Shown: positions 31,510-41,229, numbered from the stretch's first letter. The stretch is DNA of 43,631 nt from an uncultured Eggerthellaceae bacterium (GCA_947565185.1 CANODU010000008.1:1-43631), one strand, 5' to 3'. Notes: generated from the sequence alone by a model not told the origin. Translations and numbers: made by a program.

Positions 31510-32490
31510 ATGACCGAGATGCAGAAATCCCTCGCTTTGTTCTCCGGCTCCATCAGCCCAGAGGTGGCTGAGAAGATAGCCGACCAGCTTGGCGTCGACC
31601 TTGGCAATGTGAAGTTGGAGAAGTTCGCCAACGGAGAGATCTATGCCCGCTTCATGGAGAGCCTGCGCGGGGCAGACGTGTTCCTCATCCAGTCAGTGGC
31701 AGGGAACGGGGACGCGGATGTGAACGATGCGCTCATGGAGCTCTTGATCATGGCTGATGCCGCCAAGCGCGCCTCGGCGCGCACCATCACTGCGGTCATC
31801 ACCCATTACGGCTATGCCCGCCAAGACCGCAAAGCCGCAGCGCGCGAGCCCATCACAGCGAAGCTGGTGGCGAATCTGATCACCACCGCCGGCATCACGC
31901 GCGTGATGACCATCGACCTGCATCAGGGTCAGATCCAAGGCTTCTTCGACATGCCGGTGGACCACCTGACGGCACTGCCTATCCTGGCGGATTACTTCAA
32001 GGCGAAGAACTTCCCCGAAGGCAAGATCTGCGTGGTGTCCCCTGATGTGGGTCGTGCCAAGGCTGCGAAGAAGCTCTCGGATATGCTGGAAGCTGACTTG
32101 GCCATCATGCACAAGGGTCGTCCGGGTCACAACAAGGCTGAGATCACCGCCCTCATCGGCGATGTCGAGGGCAAGATCTGCATCATCAACGATGACATGA
32201 TCGACACCGGCGGCACCATCGTAGCAGCTGCTGATACGCTCAAGGCCAACGGTGCTGAAGAGGTCTATATCTGCTGCACGCATCCCGTGTTCTCAGGACC
32301 GGCCTATGAGCGGCTTGAGAACGCGCCAGTGGAAGAGGTGGTGGTCTGCGACACCATCCCTGTGCCCTTGGAGAAGCAAACGGGCAAGATCAAGGTGGTG
32401 AGCGTGGCGCCTCTGTTCGCACGCGCCATCGCGAATGTATACAACAACGGTTCGGTGAGCTCTTTGTTCGACCCGGATTTCGCGCTCTAA
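31510..32490 (+). CDS. prs: ribose-phosphate pyrophosphokinase
   Basis: Prs makes phosphoribosyl pyrophosphate from ribose-5-phosphate and ATP, feeding nucleotide, histidine and NAD synthesis. The 326-residue protein shows LFSGSISPEVAEKIA, KLEKFANGEIY, YARQDRKAAAREPI, the metal-binding DLHQGQIQGFFD and the PRPP-binding loop NDDMIDTGGTI. AGAGGA lies 9 bases upstream of the ATG. Its stop is followed directly by the pth start. Confidence 0.97.
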   Translation: MTEMQKSLALFSGSISPEVAEKIADQLGVDLGNVKLEKFANGEIYARFMESLRGADVFLIQSVAGNGDADVNDALMELLIMADAAKRASARTITAVITHYGYARQDRKAAAREPITAKLVANLITTAGITRVMTIDLHQGQIQGFFDMPVDHLTALPILADYFKAKNFPEGKICVVSPDVGRAKAAKKLSDMLEADLAIMHKGRPGHNKAEITALIGDVEGKICIINDDMIDTGGTIVAAADTLKANGAEEVYICCTHPVFSGPAYERLENAPVEEVVVCDTIPVPLEKQTGKIKVVSVAPLFARAIANVYNNGSVSSLFDPDFAL

Positions 32491-33081
32491 GTGGGACTGT
32501 TCGGCAAGCAGGAGCCCGTTGACTGGCTCATCGTCGGGTTGGGGAATCCCGGAGAAGAGTACGCGTGCACGCGGCATAATGCAGGTTTTCGCGTCATCGC
32601 GGAGCTGGCAGATGAGGCAGGTGCGCGCTTCTGGAAGAGCTCATGCGGCGCGAAGGTGGCCTATGGGCATCTGGCTGGGCAAAGCGTGCTGCTGGCCATG
32701 CCGCAGAGCTTCATGAACGCCAGCGGCGGACCGGTGGCGAAGCTCGTCCGGGAATATGGAGTGAAACCGGATCATCTCATCGTCATCCATGATGAGCTGG
32801 ATATAGAGCAAGGCACCATACGCGTGAAGTTCGGGGGCGGTCATGCGGGCCACAATGGTCTGCGCTCCATCTGCGACAAGCTCTGCACGCGGGACTGGTA
32901 TCGCGTGCGCATCGGCATCGGGCGGCCGCCGGGACGCATGGCTGTCTCTGACTACGTGCTCCGCTGCCCGCGCGGTGAAGAGGATGATCTCTTCGCTCAG
33001 GCTGTGCATAGGGGAGCAGAGGCGGTGCCTTATCTCATGGAGCACGGCCTTGCGAAGACGCAGAGCAGGTTCAACGGATGA
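32491..33081 (+). CDS. pth: peptidyl-tRNA hydrolase
   Basis: Pth releases peptides from peptidyl-tRNAs that fall off ribosomes, recycling tRNA. The 196-residue protein has VGLGNPGEEYACTRHNAGF with catalytic His29, MPQSFMNASG with Asn76, Asp101 in HDELD, and GGGHAGHNGLRS. It begins with GTG immediately after the prs stop, so it depends on coupled translation; no separate ribosome-binding site is apparent outside prs. Its stop overlaps the next ATG (ATGA). Confidence 0.95.
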   Translation: MGLFGKQEPVDWLIVGLGNPGEEYACTRHNAGFRVIAELADEAGARFWKSSCGAKVAYGHLAGQSVLLAMPQSFMNASGGPVAKLVREYGVKPDHLIVIHDELDIEQGTIRVKFGGGHAGHNGLRSICDKLCTRDWYRVRIGIGRPPGRMAVSDYVLRCPRGEEDDLFAQAVHRGAEAVPYLMEHGLAKTQSRFNG

Positions 33082-33692
33082 CCTATCGGACGGTCCAAGG
33101 CGAAGCATCAGCGGAGATCGTCGAGAAGAAGTCCCGCTTCATCGCACATCTTGCCCATGTGGAAGACAACGATGAGGCAGTGGCGTTCTTAGAGCGCATC
33201 CGACAGGAGAACCAACAGGCCAAACACAACGTCTATGCGTATCTCTTGAGGAGCGGCCGCACGCGCTATTCCGATGATGGCGAACCGGCTCAGACCTCAG
33301 GGTTGCCGACGTTCCAAGTGCTGGAGCACGCGCATCTTGCAGACATCATCTGCGTGACCACCCGCTATTTCGGTGGCGTGTTGTTGGGTACGGGAGGGCT
33401 CGTGCGGGCCTATACCCAAGCAGCACAAGCAGCTTTGGCGGTGGCGCACGTCGTATCCATCTCAACATGCGTGGATGTGAGCGTGACGGTGCCCTATCCC
33501 GAATACGATGCGGTGCTGCGCCGCGCCCAGGATGCGGGTGCGAAGGTCATGGGCTCAACGTATACGGATACGGTGCAGCTGGATCTGCGCATCTTGGCAG
33601 AGGACGCCGATCGTCTGGTGCGCGTCCTTACGGAAGCCTCCCGCGGACAAGCGCTCATCACCGCAACAAAGCCCTTCGATGCCGCATTCTGA
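33078..33692 (+). CDS. YigZ/IMPACT family protein
   Basis: The 204-residue protein belongs to the YigZ/UPF0029 group, related to eukaryotic IMPACT; the bacterial role is not well established. An N-terminal domain carries EIVEKKSRFIAH, NVYAYLL, RYSDDGEPAQTSG and TRYFGGVLLGTGGLVRAY, all family signatures. A C-terminal ferredoxin-like domain, resembling EF-G domain V, spans about 135-204. The ATG overlaps the pth stop. It converges on the unknown protein at 33698 with a 5-base gap. Confidence 0.9.
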   Translation: MTYRTVQGEASAEIVEKKSRFIAHLAHVEDNDEAVAFLERIRQENQQAKHNVYAYLLRSGRTRYSDDGEPAQTSGLPTFQVLEHAHLADIICVTTRYFGGVLLGTGGLVRAYTQAAQAALAVAHVVSISTCVDVSVTVPYPEYDAVLRRAQDAGAKVMGSTYTDTVQLDLRILAEDADRLVRVLTEASRGQALITATKPFDAAF

Positions 33693-33697
33693 TGCTT

Positions 33698-34177
33698 TTA
33701 CGAAAGGCGCGTTGCAGAGGCGAGGATGGCCTGTGCGCTTTCGGGGACGGCCAAGGTGACAGTGCCCATGTTCGTCTCCACGGTGATGATGGAGGGATCG
33801 TCGTAGGCGGTGATCGTCGCGTCTATGCCGTCGTAGGCTATGTTCGCTGTCTCTTGCGCAACGGCGCCTTCGGGCAAAGGCGCCACCTGCCAGCTTTGCA
33901 CGTCAAGCTCATCGATCATGTTCTGAACAGCCGCTTCGGGGATGCCGGTGGCAGAGGAGATGCGTCCAGCATTCTCTCGCAAGAGCTCGTCTGCTCGTTC
34001 CTTGATGCCGATAGCATCGAGAGCTGCGTTCGCTGCGTTCGCAGTGGCTTGATCAGCCACCTTCGAGACGGGATTCTCCAGACCGTTTTGCGCCAAGATG
34101 AGCCCACCTGCAACGAGCATGATGCAGGCAAGGAGCACAGCGGCTATGGTCTTCCAAAGCTTCTTCATCGAGGCCAT
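33698..34177 (-). CDS. membrane-anchored or secreted protein of unknown function
   Basis: I do not recognise this 159-residue protein. It begins MASMKKLWK followed by a hydrophobic stretch (about 10-30, AAVLLACIMLVAGGLIL), a signal anchor or uncleaved signal peptide. The rest is soluble and acidic, with a helical region (KVADQATANAANAALDAIGIKERADEL, shown in part as ANAANAALDAIG) and a beta-rich end (ATITAYDD, GTVTLAVPE). The start at 34177 follows AAGG by about 5 bases; 34168 is possible. It lies 23 bases downstream of the phosphofructokinase gene on the same strand, so the two are probably co-transcribed. Confidence 0.7.
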   Translation of the reverse strand: MASMKKLWKTIAAVLLACIMLVAGGLILAQNGLENPVSKVADQATANAANAALDAIGIKERADELLRENAGRISSATGIPEAAVQNMIDELDVQSWQVAPLPEGAVAQETANIAYDGIDATITAYDDPSIITVETNMGTVTLAVPESAQAILASATRLS

Positions 34178-34200
34178 TCTACCTTGCGTGCAACGGGGCC

Positions 34201-35412
34201 CTACCTGAGGTTGTAGGGGATGATGGTCTTCGGGAGGCCGTCTGATCCGTAGATGATATCTGGCTCGCCTGCGATGAGCGGGCGGAAGTAATCCAGCGCT
34301 TCTGATGTGATGCCACCGTAGTCCGGGAGCATCCACTCTGTCGGGAATGCCTTCACGAAGTTCGCGAACTCAGCAGCAGGTCCAGCGAAATATGCGGGCA
34401 TGTAAGCACCATCAGGGGTGGCTGCGCGCTTCACGCCCACCACTTGAGCCGTGAAGTCGGGATCGGCTGAGCGCATGTGCGCTGACAACCCCAGATCGAA
34501 GGCTTCGGTGACGTCCACCTTCGACTGCGCGAAGTTGGAGGAGCGAGCGGCGCGAGAGAGGTCCTGCACCACACCGCGGGGCGCGATGCCCGCATCCACG
34601 ATCATCTGCTTCAACGTGAGGGCAGCGCCTCCCAAGACCGCATGCGCGAACCCATCATTGGCGCTCTCGCCAGCGGAGAGGTAGGTGCCATCAGCATAGT
34701 GTGCGCCTTCGCTCACGACGATATAGCACGAACCCTGCGCATCCATCTTCTGCTGCACCTGCTCAAGGAACGCATCGCGAACGAAGTCCATCTCCGGCAA
34801 GACGACCAGGTCGACATCGCCGGTCAGACAGCAGCTAGCTGCCAGCCATCCTGCGTCGCGCCCCATGGTCTCGAGCACGAAGACCTCGGGGCGCGTGTAG
34901 GCGTCATAGTCCAGCTTCGTGGCATGGGTGATGAGATTCGCAAGCTTGGCGGCGGAGGGAAAACCCGGGCAATGGTCCGGTGGGACCAGGTCGTTGTCCA
35001 CGGTCTTCGGGATGCCCACGAACCGCTTGTCAGAGCCCGTGTTGGCAGCCCATTCTGAGAGCGCATCCACCGTATCCATGGAGTCATTGCCCCCGATATA
35101 GAACATGGTATCTATGTCGTGCTCGTCCATGACCTCCAGCACGCGCTTGAAGTCAGCATCTTGTCCGCGCTTCATCTTGTAGCGGCAGGTGCCCAGAGCC
35201 GATGAAGGGGTCTGCTTCAGGATCTCTAGCTCTGGTGCAGGCACATCGGTCAGGTCATAGAGCTTGCCTTCCAAGACGCCCTCCACGCCGTGGATGCCGC
35301 CCAAGACCTTGTCGTAGATGGGGTTCAGCTGATTGGCCTTGATGACGCCCGCCAAAGAGGCGTTGATGACGGCAGTGGGCCCACCGGATTGTGCTACCAG
35401 GCAATTCCCCAT
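34201..35412 (-). CDS. pfp: 6-phosphofructokinase, probably pyrophosphate-dependent
   Basis: This enzyme phosphorylates fructose-6-phosphate in glycolysis. The 403-residue protein has the phosphofructokinase fold with SGGPTAVINASL and the phosphate-donor motif GGNDS (107-111), where Asp110 replaces the Gly of ATP-dependent enzymes. Lys136 in PKTVDND replaces the Gly of PGTID. Asp plus Lys at these two places is the accepted signature of pyrophosphate users. LETMGRDAGWLA is the substrate motif. AAAGGAG lies 6 bases before the ATG. A pyrophosphate enzyme would be reversible and save ATP, which suits an anaerobe; donor use is inferred from motif only. Confidence 0.88.
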   Translation of the reverse strand: MGNCLVAQSGGPTAVINASLAGVIKANQLNPIYDKVLGGIHGVEGVLEGKLYDLTDVPAPELEILKQTPSSALGTCRYKMKRGQDADFKRVLEVMDEHDIDTMFYIGGNDSMDTVDALSEWAANTGSDKRFVGIPKTVDNDLVPPDHCPGFPSAAKLANLITHATKLDYDAYTRPEVFVLETMGRDAGWLAASCCLTGDVDLVVLPEMDFVRDAFLEQVQQKMDAQGSCYIVVSEGAHYADGTYLSAGESANDGFAHAVLGGAALTLKQMIVDAGIAPRGVVQDLSRAARSSNFAQSKVDVTEAFDLGLSAHMRSADPDFTAQVVGVKRAATPDGAYMPAYFAGPAAEFANFVKAFPTEWMLPDYGGITSEALDYFRPLIAGEPDIIYGSDGLPKTIIPYNLR

Positions 35413-35452
35413 GATCGGCTCCTTTACGTTCGATGCTCAGAGATGCCCATCG

Positions 35453-35458
35453 ATTATA
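35453..35458 (-). promoter_or_regulatory. -10 element of the phosphofructokinase gene
   Basis: TATAAT on the minus strand predicts a start near 35446 and a leader of about 34 bases. It has the same TATAATC sequence as the fabH and menG boxes. The 178-base divergent region also holds repeated GCAGTGC sequences (35470 and 35483 areas), of unknown meaning. Confidence 0.45.
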
Positions 35459-35590
35459 GGCGTAGCTGCAGTGCACTTACAGCAGTGCGCCACATGTTCA
35501 TCATTCCGTTTTCGTGGAATTTCCCACGGCCTCTTCCATCTGTGCGAAAATGTCAGAAAAGAGACCAAGAGGTACAAAGAGGCTCATCCG

Positions 35591-38500
35591 ATGACGACTC
35601 GTTTCAGGATGCGCACATGCGCACCAGGTGCGGTCGCGCGCATACGCGAAGCGCATCCAATGCCGGCGTTCATGGCGCGCACGCTCGCGAATAGGGGCAT
35701 AGACACACCCCAGGCGGTAGAAGCATACCTGCATCCCTCGTTGGCTGCAGATTGGCATAACCCCTATGAGATGCCGGATATGGACAAGGTCGTGGAAGCG
35801 CTGTCCTGCGCCATGGACCAGGGCAAGCATATCATCGTCTTCGGTGATTTCGATCTGGATGGCATCTCTGCCACCACGGTCCTCACGCGCGGTCTGCGCG
35901 AGATGGGCGCTCATGTCACACCTTTCATACCCAAGCGCGCAGAAGAGGGGTATGGCCTGTCCATGGCGGCCTTTGAGCGCATGGCGCCGCTGAAGCCCGA
36001 TCTCATCATCACCGTGGATTGCGGCATCGCGTGCAAAGATGAGGTGGCGGCCATCCAAGATGCGGGCATCCCGGTGATCGTCACGGACCATCATGAGGCG
36101 GGAGACAAGGTGCCTGTGGGCATTCCCGTATGCGACCCGAAGGCCATTTCGGGTCATGTCAGCGCGCCTCTGGCAGGTGTCGGCGTCGCGCTCAAGGTGG
36201 TGCAAGCGCTCGGCGGCGCCCGTGGATGGCCGCATCTCTGGCGTTCCTATACCGATCTTGCCACCTTGGGCACCGTAGCTGACCTCATGCCCATGGTAGG
36301 GGAGAATCGCGCGCTCGTATCTGATGGCTTGGCGCGCATGAACGATGCGCCGCGTCCGTGCATCGCCGCGCTCATCGGACGCGCGAAGCCCGATGGCAAG
36401 CCGCTCACATCCACCAACTTGAGCTTCTCGCTCATCCCGCGTCTCAATGCGGCGGGGCGGATGGGGGATGCGGATCGGGCGCTGACATTGCTCATGAGCG
36501 ATGACTTCGACGAGTCTTGCCGTCTGGCTGATGCCCTGGAAGAGATCAACGACCTGCGTCGCGAGAAGGAGGCAGAGGTCGCCGAAGCGGCGAAGGCCGT
36601 AGCAGCGAAGAGGTATGCGGGTGAGCGATCCCTTGTCGTGGCAGGGGAAGGGTGGCACGAAGGCGTCAAGGGGATCGTGGCATCTCGGCTCGTCAGCACC
36701 TATCACGTGCCTGCCATGGTGTTCTCCATCATGGACGGCGAGGCTCGCGGGTCAGGCCGCTCCTACGGGCAGGTCAACCTCTTTCGCGCCATTGAGAGCG
36801 TATCTCATCTGCTCACGCGCTTCGGCGGTCATGAGGCGGCGGTGGGCGTCACGTTGCCCGCAGAGAGGCTGCCTGAGTTCGAGCGTGCGCTCGAAGCGGC
36901 CATGCAAGCGCTTCCTGAAGAGCAGTTCGAATGCATGCTGGACATAGACGCAGAGGTCAGCCTCTCTGATCTCACGCAAGAGAATGTAGAGGCGCTTCAG
37001 GCGCTCGCGCCTTTTGGGCAGGAAGCGCCTGAGCCGCGTTTCTTGGTGCGCAACGTCTCGTTGGCTCATGGCCGCGCGGTGGGTGCAGGTAAGAACCATT
37101 TCTCGTTCCAGCTGACCGATGGACGCACGAGCGTATCCTCCATCATGTTCAATTGCGCAGATCTGGAGAGCTACCTTATAAGCGACCGGCTGGCAGATGT
37201 GGCCTTCACGGTGCAGATAGATGAATGGCGTGGGCGCAGGAATGTGAAGGCCATGGTGGACGCCATCTCTCCGGCGCGCCCGTGCGCCGCGCTTTGCAAC
37301 CTGTTCGACCCGCAGGTGGCGGCGTTCTTCGACGACCTCTTCACGGCATGCGATGGAGGCGATGTCGGCGTCATGGAGCGAGGAGACCACCAAGAAGGGG
37401 GTCAAGGCGCTGACAGGCGTGTGCGCGAGGTGCGTGAGCAGTGGGAGCAGCTTAGCCGCACCGATCCGCAGGCGCTGCGAAGCCAGCTCATCGAGGCCAT
37501 CATCGGAGCGGGCCGCTTGCATCCGGCCCAAGCAGAGATACTGGAGCTGCTTGCGCAGGGCACATCCACGTTAGGGATCATGGCTACAGGACGCGGGAAA
37601 TCGCTCGTCTTCCAGGTCCATGCGGCCATGCTCGCGCTCACGGAGGGCAAGGCGAGCCTCTTCGTCTATCCCTTGCGTGCGCTCATGGCTGACCAGGCCT
37701 TCCATATGGAGCGACAATTCGCACGCTTCGGCCTTGTCTGCCGCGTGCTCAACGGCGAATGCAGCGCTTGCGAGCGGGAAGAGGTGTATGCCGGTCTTCG
37801 CGCAGGAGATGTGGACATCATCATGACCACCCCAGAGTTCCTCGCGTTCCATGCTGATCGCATCGCGGCCACGTCGCGGATCGGCTTCATGGTGGTGGAT
37901 GAGGCGCACCATATCGGTCAGGCCAAAGCGGGCACGCGCCCTGCCTATGCCATGCTGGATGCCACGTTGCAGAAGATCGGCGCGCCGCTCGTGCTGGCGC
38001 TCACTGCCACCGCCCCTTCGGATGTGTCACGAGCAGCCATGCAGACCTTGCGCATCCGCAGCAGCGTCATCGACGATGCCAGTCGGGATAACCTGCATTT
38101 GGATGATCAGCGCAACATCCGCAACCGGGATGACTATCTTGCCCATATCGTGGCCAGCGGGCAGAAATGCGTGGTGTATGTGAATTCTCGCGAGCAATCC
38201 GTGGGCGTCGCACGTCGTTTGCGCAGACGCGTACCCCAGCTGGCACTGCAGATCGGCTTCTACAACGCAGCGCTCTCGCGCGAAGAGCGCAAGCGCATCG
38301 AAGACCTCTTTCGCACTGGGCAGTTGCAGGTGCTCGTTGCCACCTCTGCATTCGGAGAGGGGATAGATATCCCTGATATCCGCCATGTCGTGCTCTATCA
38401 CATGCCCTTTTCGGATGTGGAGTTCAACCAGATGAGCGGGCGGGCGGGCCGCGACGGGCAGGATGCGTGGGTGCATCTGCTCTATGGTCGCGCGGATGTT

Positions 38501-38941
38501 TCCATCAACGAGCGCATCTTGTCTGAGATGACACCGTGTCGGGACGTCATGGCGCAGATCTATCGCCGCATGAAGGCGTTGCAGGCAGAACGTCCAGGTC
38601 AGATGATATCTCTGGGCATGTCCGAGCTTGCGCGCTTGGCAAGTGACGATGCGCGCATTGTCTCTCCCGAAGCCGCCCGATGCGGCATCTCGGTATTCAC
38701 GGAATTGGGTCTCATCGAATCGACGAGGCGCTTCCAAGGAGGCTTCGAGGTGCACGGCTTCCGCGTGCGCGAAGGCGCTTCGAAGGTGGAGCTGACCGAT
38801 TCCGTTCGCTATCAGGAGGGCCTCGATGAGCTGGCAGGATTCAAGCAGTTCTGCGAGTGGGCTATGATGTGCGATGTGTCGGGGCTCACGGGTCGGATCA
38901 TCCATCCGATCACGCCAGAGGATGAGGATCAAGGAAGATGA
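35591..38941 (+). CDS. recJ: RecJ exonuclease fused to a RecQ-like helicase
   Basis: This 1,116-residue protein joins two DNA-end-processing activities. Residues 1-560 are RecJ, the 5'-3' single-strand exonuclease: DFDLDG (86-91), TVDCG, TDHHE (165-169) and the DHHA1 motif GGHEAAVG (412-419), then an OB-fold region. A linker (about 585-635) leads to a superfamily 2 helicase: ATGRGKS (665-671), DEAHH (770-774), ALTATA, FGEGIDIP and QMSGRAGRDG (947-956), most like RecQ. The zinc and HRDC domains of full RecQ are not evident. The start at 35591 follows AAAGAGG by 8 bases; the frame is open back to 35333 across the pfk promoter. The stop overlaps relA. Confidence 0.93.
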   Translation: MTTRFRMRTCAPGAVARIREAHPMPAFMARTLANRGIDTPQAVEAYLHPSLAADWHNPYEMPDMDKVVEALSCAMDQGKHIIVFGDFDLDGISATTVLTRGLREMGAHVTPFIPKRAEEGYGLSMAAFERMAPLKPDLIITVDCGIACKDEVAAIQDAGIPVIVTDHHEAGDKVPVGIPVCDPKAISGHVSAPLAGVGVALKVVQALGGARGWPHLWRSYTDLATLGTVADLMPMVGENRALVSDGLARMNDAPRPCIAALIGRAKPDGKPLTSTNLSFSLIPRLNAAGRMGDADRALTLLMSDDFDESCRLADALEEINDLRREKEAEVAEAAKAVAAKRYAGERSLVVAGEGWHEGVKGIVASRLVSTYHVPAMVFSIMDGEARGSGRSYGQVNLFRAIESVSHLLTRFGGHEAAVGVTLPAERLPEFERALEAAMQALPEEQFECMLDIDAEVSLSDLTQENVEALQALAPFGQEAPEPRFLVRNVSLAHGRAVGAGKNHFSFQLTDGRTSVSSIMFNCADLESYLISDRLADVAFTVQIDEWRGRRNVKAMVDAISPARPCAALCNLFDPQVAAFFDDLFTACDGGDVGVMERGDHQEGGQGADRRVREVREQWEQLSRTDPQALRSQLIEAIIGAGRLHPAQAEILELLAQGTSTLGIMATGRGKSLVFQVHAAMLALTEGKASLFVYPLRALMADQAFHMERQFARFGLVCRVLNGECSACEREEVYAGLRAGDVDIIMTTPEFLAFHADRIAATSRIGFMVVDEAHHIGQAKAGTRPAYAMLDATLQKIGAPLVLALTATAPSDVSRAAMQTLRIRSSVIDDASRDNLHLDDQRNIRNRDDYLAHIVASGQKCVVYVNSREQSVGVARRLRRRVPQLALQIGFYNAALSREERKRIEDLFRTGQLQVLVATSAFGEGIDIPDIRHVVLYHMPFSDVEFNQMSGRAGRDGQDAWVHLLYGRADVSINERILSEMTPCRDVMAQIYRRMKALQAERPGQMISLGMSELARLASDDARIVSPEAARCGISVFTELGLIESTRRFQGGFEVHGFRVREGASKVELTDSVRYQEGLDELAGFKQFCEWAMMCDVSGLTGRIIHPITPEDEDQGR

Positions 38942-41229
38942 CGGGTAAAGCTGAGGCTCTCAAGGGATTCAAGACGCCGGACGAGGCATTCGCGGAGCTG
39001 AATGACCTGGCCAGCGGATACATGTCTGCGCCTGAGCGTGACATGTTGACGCGCGCATACCGCTTCGCGTCGGCGGCCCATGAGGGGCAGAAGCGCAAAT
39101 CTGGCGAGCCGTTCATCGTCCATCCCATAGAGGTTGCCATCATCTTGGCCGATCTGCGCATGGATGCGGAGACGATATGCGCTGCGCTTCTGCATGACAC
39201 GGTAGAAGACACGGAGATCACGGCAGAGGTGGTGGAAGAGGAATTCGGTCCGGATGTGCGCCAGCTGGTGGAAGGCGTGACGAAGATCACGCGCATCGAG
39301 GTGGAATCGCTCTCGGATGAGCAGGCGGCCACCATTCGCAAGATGCTCGTGGCCATGAGCAAGGATATCCGCGTGATCGTCATCAAGCTGGCAGACCGCT
39401 TGCATAACATGCGCACGCTGGCTTCCTTGCGCGAAGATCGACGCATCTTCAAGTCGCGTGAGACGCTGGACATCTATGCGCCTATCGCGCATCGGTTGGG
39501 CATCAATTCCATCAAGTGGGAGCTTGAGGACCTGGCTTTCTTCTATCTGGAGCCCAACAAGTACAAGCAGGTGAGCCGCATGGTCACCGATACACGCGCT
39601 GAGCGCGAGGAGTACTTGAGCAACGTCGTGGACATCATCGAGGCTGAGATGCAGAAGGTGGGCGTGGAGGCCAAGGTCATGGGACGCCCCAAGCATCTCT
39701 ATTCCATCTACCAGAAGATGGCGAAGAAGGGCAAGGGCTTCTCTGAGATCTACGACCTCATCGCCGTGCGCATCATCGTTCCCACGGTAAAGGATTGCTA
39801 TTCGGCGCTGGGAGCTGTGCATACGCTTTGGCATCCCATGCCGGGGCGCTTCAAAGATTACATCGCCATGCCGAAGTACAACATGTATCAATCCCTGCAT
39901 ACCACGGTCATGGGGCCGGCGGGACGTCCCCTTGAGGTGCAGATCCGCACCGAGGAGATGCACCGCGCAAGCGAATATGGCGTGGCGGCGCATTGGCGCT
40001 ACAAGGAAGGTGGCGGCAAGGTCAGCGCTGATGAGCTGGACAAGCAGCTGGCGTGGCTGCGCGAGATGGTCGACTGGCAAGATGACACAGAGGATTCGCG
40101 CGAATTCCTGAAGTCGCTCAAGATGGATCTGGATAATGCCGAGGTCTACGTCTTCACGCCCAACGGGGATGTGAAGACGCTGCGCGCGGGCGCTACTCCG
40201 GTGGATTTCGCCTATGCGGTCCACACGGAAGTGGGCAATCATTGCGTGGGTGCGAAGGTCAACGGCGCCATCGTGCCGCTCACCTATGAATTGAAGGTGG
40301 GCGACCGCGTGGAGGTCCTCACGTCCAAGAACGCTTCGCCTTCGCGGGACTGGCTGAACATCGTGCGCACTCCGTCCGCGCGCAACAAGATTCGCAGCTA
40401 CTTCTCCAAGGTCACGCGCTCCTCCGATCTTCAAGATGGGCGCGACGCGCTCTTGCGCGAGATGCGCAAGCATGGGCTGGGCCTGTCCTCTGCGCGCACC
40501 GCCAAAGCGCTTAAGAGCGTGTCTGAGGCTATGGGATTTACGGACCCCGACGATATGTATGTGCAGCTGGCGCGCGGCAAGGAGAGCGCGCAACATGTGG
40601 CGAACCGCTTGTTGAAGATCCTCGTGGACTCTGCGAACGAAGATGCAGAGAAGCCACGGCCGGGGGCAGGGGAGTACTCCACCGGTGTCATGGCACCCAT
40701 GCTCACCAGCGTCAAAGGCCGCAAGAAGCACGAGACCCATTCGTCCAACGGCATCGTGGTCAAGGGTGTGGACGATATCCTGGTGCGCCTCTCGCGCTGC
40801 TGCAACCCCGTGCCAGGGGATGAGATCGTGGGATTCGTGACTCGTGGGCGCGGCGTCAGCGTGCACCGCGCGGATTGTCCTAACGCCGATGATCTGCGTC
40901 GAAACCCCGAGCGCATCATCGAGGTGCAATGGGAGGGAACGCCTTCGGCCTCGGCGCTCTACAAGATAGAGATCTACGTGGAGGCGCTCGACCGGATGAA
41001 CCTTCTTTTGGATGTCACGAAGGTGCTCTCGGAAGTGGGTGCGAACGTCATCTCCTGCACCACCAACACGCACCGCGACGGTGTGGTGGAGATGCGCTTC
41101 TTGTTCGAAGTGGGGGATATCACCAAGATCGAGAACGCCATCGAGGGCTTGAAGGGGATCGATGGGGTGTTCGATGCGCGCCGCATGCTGCCCGGTGAGG
41201 CCGTGGGCGCTGCGAAGGGAGGGAATTAG
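38938..41229 (+). CDS. rel: bifunctional (p)ppGpp synthetase/hydrolase, RelA/SpoT family
   Basis: Rel makes and degrades the alarmone (p)ppGpp in the stringent response. The 763-residue protein has an N-terminal HD hydrolase domain (FIVHPIEV, LLHDTVEDT), a synthetase domain with RPKHLYSIYQKM and YDLIAVRI, a TGS domain (VFTPNGDVKTL), a zinc-finger-like region with RCCNPVPGDEI, and a C-terminal ACT domain. Both catalytic domains look intact. The ATG overlaps the recJ-recQ stop, and the next gene starts right after the stop. The proximity of relA and recJ is common in bacteria, but here all three genes are tightly coupled. Confidence 0.96.
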   Translation: MTGKAEALKGFKTPDEAFAELNDLASGYMSAPERDMLTRAYRFASAAHEGQKRKSGEPFIVHPIEVAIILADLRMDAETICAALLHDTVEDTEITAEVVEEEFGPDVRQLVEGVTKITRIEVESLSDEQAATIRKMLVAMSKDIRVIVIKLADRLHNMRTLASLREDRRIFKSRETLDIYAPIAHRLGINSIKWELEDLAFFYLEPNKYKQVSRMVTDTRAEREEYLSNVVDIIEAEMQKVGVEAKVMGRPKHLYSIYQKMAKKGKGFSEIYDLIAVRIIVPTVKDCYSALGAVHTLWHPMPGRFKDYIAMPKYNMYQSLHTTVMGPAGRPLEVQIRTEEMHRASEYGVAAHWRYKEGGGKVSADELDKQLAWLREMVDWQDDTEDSREFLKSLKMDLDNAEVYVFTPNGDVKTLRAGATPVDFAYAVHTEVGNHCVGAKVNGAIVPLTYELKVGDRVEVLTSKNASPSRDWLNIVRTPSARNKIRSYFSKVTRSSDLQDGRDALLREMRKHGLGLSSARTAKALKSVSEAMGFTDPDDMYVQLARGKESAQHVANRLLKILVDSANEDAEKPRPGAGEYSTGVMAPMLTSVKGRKKHETHSSNGIVVKGVDDILVRLSRCCNPVPGDEIVGFVTRGRGVSVHRADCPNADDLRRNPERIIEVQWEGTPSASALYKIEIYVEALDRMNLLLDVTKVLSEVGANVISCTTNTHRDGVVEMRFLFEVGDITKIENAIEGLKGIDGVFDARRMLPGEAVGAAKGGN

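Noticed and set aside
35333-35590. N-terminal extension of the RecJ-RecQ frame
   Set aside because: It crosses the pfk promoter and pfk coding region; a ribosome-binding site and RecJ-like start occur at 35591.
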